A program made the translations under genes and the position numbers. A DNA stretch of 8,887 nt from Thermoplasmata archaeon (lineage in GTDB: Archaea > Thermoplasmatota > Thermoplasmata > Thermoplasmatales > Thermoplasmataceae): the NCBI GenBank assembly GCA_021845325.1, contig JAKBRR010000053.1:1-8887 (forward strand). Direction: 5' to 3'. The stretch's first letter is position 1. Every line of letters begins with the position of its first letter. The notes below the pieces were generated by a model. It was not told the origin of the DNA, ran no database searches, and was given only the letters and a program-made list of their open reading frames with translations. Positions 5,722 through 8,887 of this stretch are shown here, in pieces.

Positions 5722-8700
5722 TTGGTATCGGTGACAGATGCAATCAGATCATTAAGCAAAAAGCATATTGAGTATTTAGAGGCAACATATCACATTTCTA
5801 ACGAAAGGTTGATCAAAGAGCGTAGAAAGCTAATGGAAGAGGGAACTGTTTTTACTGAACCCTGGATAGAAGGCTCTCCTAAATATAAACCTGGAAAGCC
5901 ATTCGAAGAAATGGATGTTGAAATTAGTGTAAAAACCATATTGAAAGAACTTCAAAATAAAGAATTGGTCTTCCCACCTTATGAACATCAGTTTAAATCA
6001 CTAGAAAGTTTCTTTTCAAGGAATAAGAATTTAGTAATATCTACCGGTACTGGTTCAGGAAAAACTGAAATATTTCTATATTCACTAATAGGGATGCTTG
6101 CCAAGGAGGCTAAAAGGGGAGTTTCCAATAATATGAGAGCTATGAGGACCATTGTCCTATATCCAATGAATGCTTTAGTCTCTGACCAACTTTCTAGAAT
6201 GAGGAAACTGTTCGGTAGCGAATCAGGTGCAAATACAATGAAGGAAATGTTCGGTAGAACAATCCAGTTTGGAATGTATACTAGTAGAACTCCTTATCAT
6301 GGATTGTACGATGCAAAAAAGAACAATTACAAAATCAAACCAATAATGGACTATTTTGTAAGGCTCAAAAATGACAATTCCAACTTATATAATGAATTGA
6401 ATGAGAAAGGTAGAATCCCATCCAAAGATTTAATAAGATTCTCTGGAAAAAACAATCAGAAAGAAAGGTATGTCACCCAATCAGGCGATAGCGAGCTTTA
6501 TACAAGACAAGAAATGCTATTTCCGAACGAAAATGGAGGAGTTCCTGACATTTTGATCACTAACTATTCTATGCTTGAATACATGTTACTTCGCCCCATC
6601 GAACAGCCTTTTTTTGAGACAACGCGAAATTGGCTTAAAGCGGATGAAAAAAACCAATTACTATTAGTTATAGATGAAGCCCACCTTTACAGAGGAGCGC
6701 AAGGAGCTGAAGTAGCAATGCTTATCAGAAGATTGCTGAATCATTTAGGTGTGACCAAGGATAGGGTAAGATTTATTTTAAGCAGTGCATCTTTGGGAGA
6801 CTCAAAAAGCATCAAGGAAAAGGGGGCTGAATTTGGATCAAACCTGACTGGGCGGGAAAAAGATAGCTTTGAAGTAATAACCGGAGAGAGGAGTTCTTTA
6901 AACACCCAAACAGAACTCTCCAATAGCTTAGGAATCGAGTCTCTTAATAGTAAAAAAAATAGTGATAAAGAAGTAATACTTGATATTCTTGAGAAAGTTA
7001 ATTGGAAATTCGATGTCAATCCGGAGAGCAAAGAGTTTGCTAGTAAACTGGGTGAAAAGCTTATGAATGAGACTCTCTTTCGAGTTATATATAGTAAGAT
7101 AACGGGAAACCCAGAATCTCTTAACAAACTTAGCAAATCTCTGTTTCCAAGTGCTGATGCTATAGATTCAGAGAGAGCAACACTAAATCTTTTACTTCTC
7201 GCTAGTAAATCCACATTAAAAGATGGTGAAAAATTGCTCCCCGTAAGGATCCATATTATATTTAAGGGACTCCCTAAAATATACATATGTATAAATCCAA
7301 ATTGCACCGTAAAAAGAACTAAGAATGAACACCAAAAACTGTTAGGTAAAATGTATCTTGAACCAAGAATACAATGCGACTGTGGTGGACGTGTATTCGA
7401 ACTTTTGACAGATAGGGATTGTGGGGCCGCGTATATCAAAGGGTACAGAAAATCGACAGATGCAATGCTGGATGTGGTTTTCCTATGGGATGAAATTCAG
7501 ACTGGGAAGCTTAATAGTAACAATGCGGATATAGAAGGTTATGATGAGTTGCACATCCTAATGGAGGAACCCCGTAAAGACCCTGATAATGGCAAAAAAG
7601 GAACAATCTCTCTTTTCGATAAAACTCAAAAGAGTTTTCTTAACATATATACTGGTCATATTATCAAAGACCAGAGTAAGAATGAAGATAGTGATTTTAT
7701 ACCGGTGTGGATACCAAAAGAGACCATAGAACGAGGTAAAAGTAATTCGAGTTCACTTTGGAGCTGGAAAAGGTGTCCAGCTTGCGGAAAGAAAAGGAGG
7801 GGCTCAAGCAACGTAGCCCCCATAATGGATCTTGAAACGAAAGGAGAAGCACCCTTTGCAAATATTACTAAAGAACTTTTCATGATTCAACCCACTGATC
7901 CAAATAAAACGAATATGCCAAATCAGGGGAGAAAGGTTCTTTGCTTTTCGGATGGGAGACAAAAGGCTGCAAGGTTGGCTAGGGACTTGCAGAGATCTGT
8001 AGAATTGGACTCATTTAGGGAGATGGTAGTTGATATTATAAGAACTGCTCCTAGTAATAGTTTAATTTCATTATATCCAATTTTCTTGTTACTTTCAAAA
8101 AGGTATAATGTAGGATTCTTCGATGATGAGGATTCTGTTGATAATCATGTGGGGTCTAGGAGTCAATTTGAAGCGGCTAAAAATTCACTGGAAGAAGTTG
8201 CATCTGAGTATGGGGAATCAGTGGAAGATTTGCTTTATGACAGAGATTTCTATGAACGAATGAATTCTTGTCGTCCGGGTCAGTTTAACAGAGATTTATT
8301 AAGATTGCTTGGAAATAAAAATTATTCAATAAGGGCGTTACTCATAGCGTATTTAGAACCTTCTAATAAAGTGTTCTCTGCGATTAAGGAGCAAAACAAA
8401 ACTATTGATGCAGATATTTTAAAGGGTTTATTGCTTCACATAATACAGAATTGCCTGGACGAAAGAGCTTTTGACAAAGATAATATAAGTGATATAGATC
8501 GGCAGCTATCCCGAAAGAGTACAACTTATCCGACTGGGTTCCCGAAAAAAGAGGGTGAGGGTCTAAAAATGAATGAATTGATCCCCAAGGAACTTTTCGA
8601 TTTAGGGTTAGTAGAACTGACCGAGGATCAAGTCAAAAACTTTAGGAGAAGCCTAATAAAATCAACTGAAGTCAATGGAGAGAAGGTTCCTCGGTTATTC

Positions 8701-8887
8701 GACGTGAGCGGAATGCAGAAATACTTCCTGAACCCTGATGCGGTCATATTCCATCCAGCCATTTTTGAAGATTGGCTTAGATGCGAAGGCTGTCATGAGT
8801 TTACTCCTTATGGAATAGGTGGAAAATGTGAACAATGCGGTGGTTGCTTAAAGAAGGTTGCTGCTGATGATATGTACTTGACTGCAA
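5722..8887 (+). CDS. druE: DruE-type giant SF2 helicase, 5' part (runs off the window)
   Basis: The frame is open for 1055 codons to the window end without a stop. Helicase motifs in order are PPYEHQ with Gln90, Walker A GTGSGKT (109-115), YPMNALVSDQ (motif Ia, 147-156), PDILITNYSMLEYMLLRP (275-292), DEAH (318-321) followed by LYRGAQGAE, SSAS (motif III, 354-357), and KVLCFSDGRQKAAR (738-751) opening the second RecA domain. Motifs V and VI are not in view. This arrangement belongs to the DUF1998-associated helicases; with DruA upstream, DruE is the best assignment, and the DUF1998 domain should lie beyond the window. Cys sets at 523/528/552/554, 567 (DRDCGAAY), 685/688 and 1021/1024/1036/1039 suggest several zinc-binding inserts. 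It would use ATP to act on invading nucleic acid. The TTG start lies two bases past the druC stop. Confidence 0.88.
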   Translation, partial: MVSVTDAIRSLSKKHIEYLEATYHISNERLIKERRKLMEEGTVFTEPWIEGSPKYKPGKPFEEMDVEISVKTILKELQNKELVFPPYEHQFKSLESFFSRNKNLVISTGTGSGKTEIFLYSLIGMLAKEAKRGVSNNMRAMRTIVLYPMNALVSDQLSRMRKLFGSESGANTMKEMFGRTIQFGMYTSRTPYHGLYDAKKNNYKIKPIMDYFVRLKNDNSNLYNELNEKGRIPSKDLIRFSGKNNQKERYVTQSGDSELYTRQEMLFPNENGGVPDILITNYSMLEYMLLRPIEQPFFETTRNWLKADEKNQLLLVIDEAHLYRGAQGAEVAMLIRRLLNHLGVTKDRVRFILSSASLGDSKSIKEKGAEFGSNLTGREKDSFEVITGERSSLNTQTELSNSLGIESLNSKKNSDKEVILDILEKVNWKFDVNPESKEFASKLGEKLMNETLFRVIYSKITGNPESLNKLSKSLFPSADAIDSERATLNLLLLASKSTLKDGEKLLPVRIHIIFKGLPKIYICINPNCTVKRTKNEHQKLLGKMYLEPRIQCDCGGRVFELLTDRDCGAAYIKGYRKSTDAMLDVVFLWDEIQTGKLNSNNADIEGYDELHILMEEPRKDPDNGKKGTISLFDKTQKSFLNIYTGHIIKDQSKNEDSDFIPVWIPKETIERGKSNSSSLWSWKRCPACGKKRRGSSNVAPIMDLETKGEAPFANITKELFMIQPTDPNKTNMPNQGRKVLCFSDGRQKAARLARDLQRSVELDSFREMVVDIIRTAPSNSLISLYPIFLLLSKRYNVGFFDDEDSVDNHVGSRSQFEAAKNSLEEVASEYGESVEDLLYDRDFYERMNSCRPGQFNRDLLRLLGNKNYSIRALLIAYLEPSNKVFSAIKEQNKTIDADILKGLLLHIIQNCLDERAFDKDNISDIDRQLSRKSTTYPTGFPKKEGEGLKMNELIPKELFDLGLVELTEDQVKNFRRSLIKSTEVNGEKVPRLFDVSGMQKYFLNPDAVIFHPAIFEDWLRCEGCHEFTPYGIGGKCEQCGGCLKKVAADDMYLTA

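Noticed and set aside
6741..7439. Minus-strand open frame of 232 codons opposite druE
   Set aside because: It is long, but the plus strand is continuous helicase coding with SSAS and Cys motifs in the same stretch; the Ser/Leu/Phe-rich antisense product is typical of a shadow.
7656..7883. Minus-strand open frame opposite druE
   Set aside because: Antisense to the segment with the CPAC motif of the helicase; no independent support.
1..8887. CRISPR array, tRNA or rRNA genes
   Set aside because: No regularly spaced direct repeats, no tRNA cloverleaf landmarks and no rRNA-like stretch were seen on reading; this was by eye only.

Overview
The window looks archaeal and fits a Thermoplasmata-type genome (inference). 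Three candidate promoters have TATA-like boxes about 24-27 nt upstream of a start codon with no Shine-Dalgarno site, as expected for leaderless transcripts. The genes inside the operon instead carry near-consensus GGAGGTGAT-type Shine-Dalgarno sites. A small DUF2080-family protein, typical of archaeal insertion sequences, is also present, and AGA/AGG and ATA codons dominate.

Layout. Positions 1 to about 117 are flanking DNA with no recognisable gene. Positions ~118-1478 hold a decayed insertion sequence. Imperfect inverted repeats (128-150 and 1443-1466) bound two divergent genes: a DUF2080-family transposase-associated protein (minus, 144-329) and a DDE transposase (plus, 405-1444). The transposase is broken by an in-frame ochre codon at 666-668 and a -1 frame change near 825-835. 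Between the two starts lies a 16-bp perfect palindrome (358-373), flush against a TATA-like box on each side.

Positions 1507-8887 hold a tightly packed, visibly more AT-rich operon of four plus-strand genes that abut or overlap: a DruA/DUF4338 protein, a protein with a CoiA-like C-x2-C...H...C finger, an unrecognised 350-residue protein, and the first 1055 residues of a very large SF2 helicase of the DruE type, cut by the window end. This is the architecture of a type I Druantia anti-phage locus, but with only two genes between druA and druE where the described type I system has three (druB, druC, druD). By analogy with described Druantia systems, the helicase would act with the accessory proteins against invading DNA; nothing in the sequence proves this.

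The druA promoter lies at or inside the right end of the dead insertion sequence. The element may therefore supply or influence expression of the defence operon and may mark how the island was assembled.
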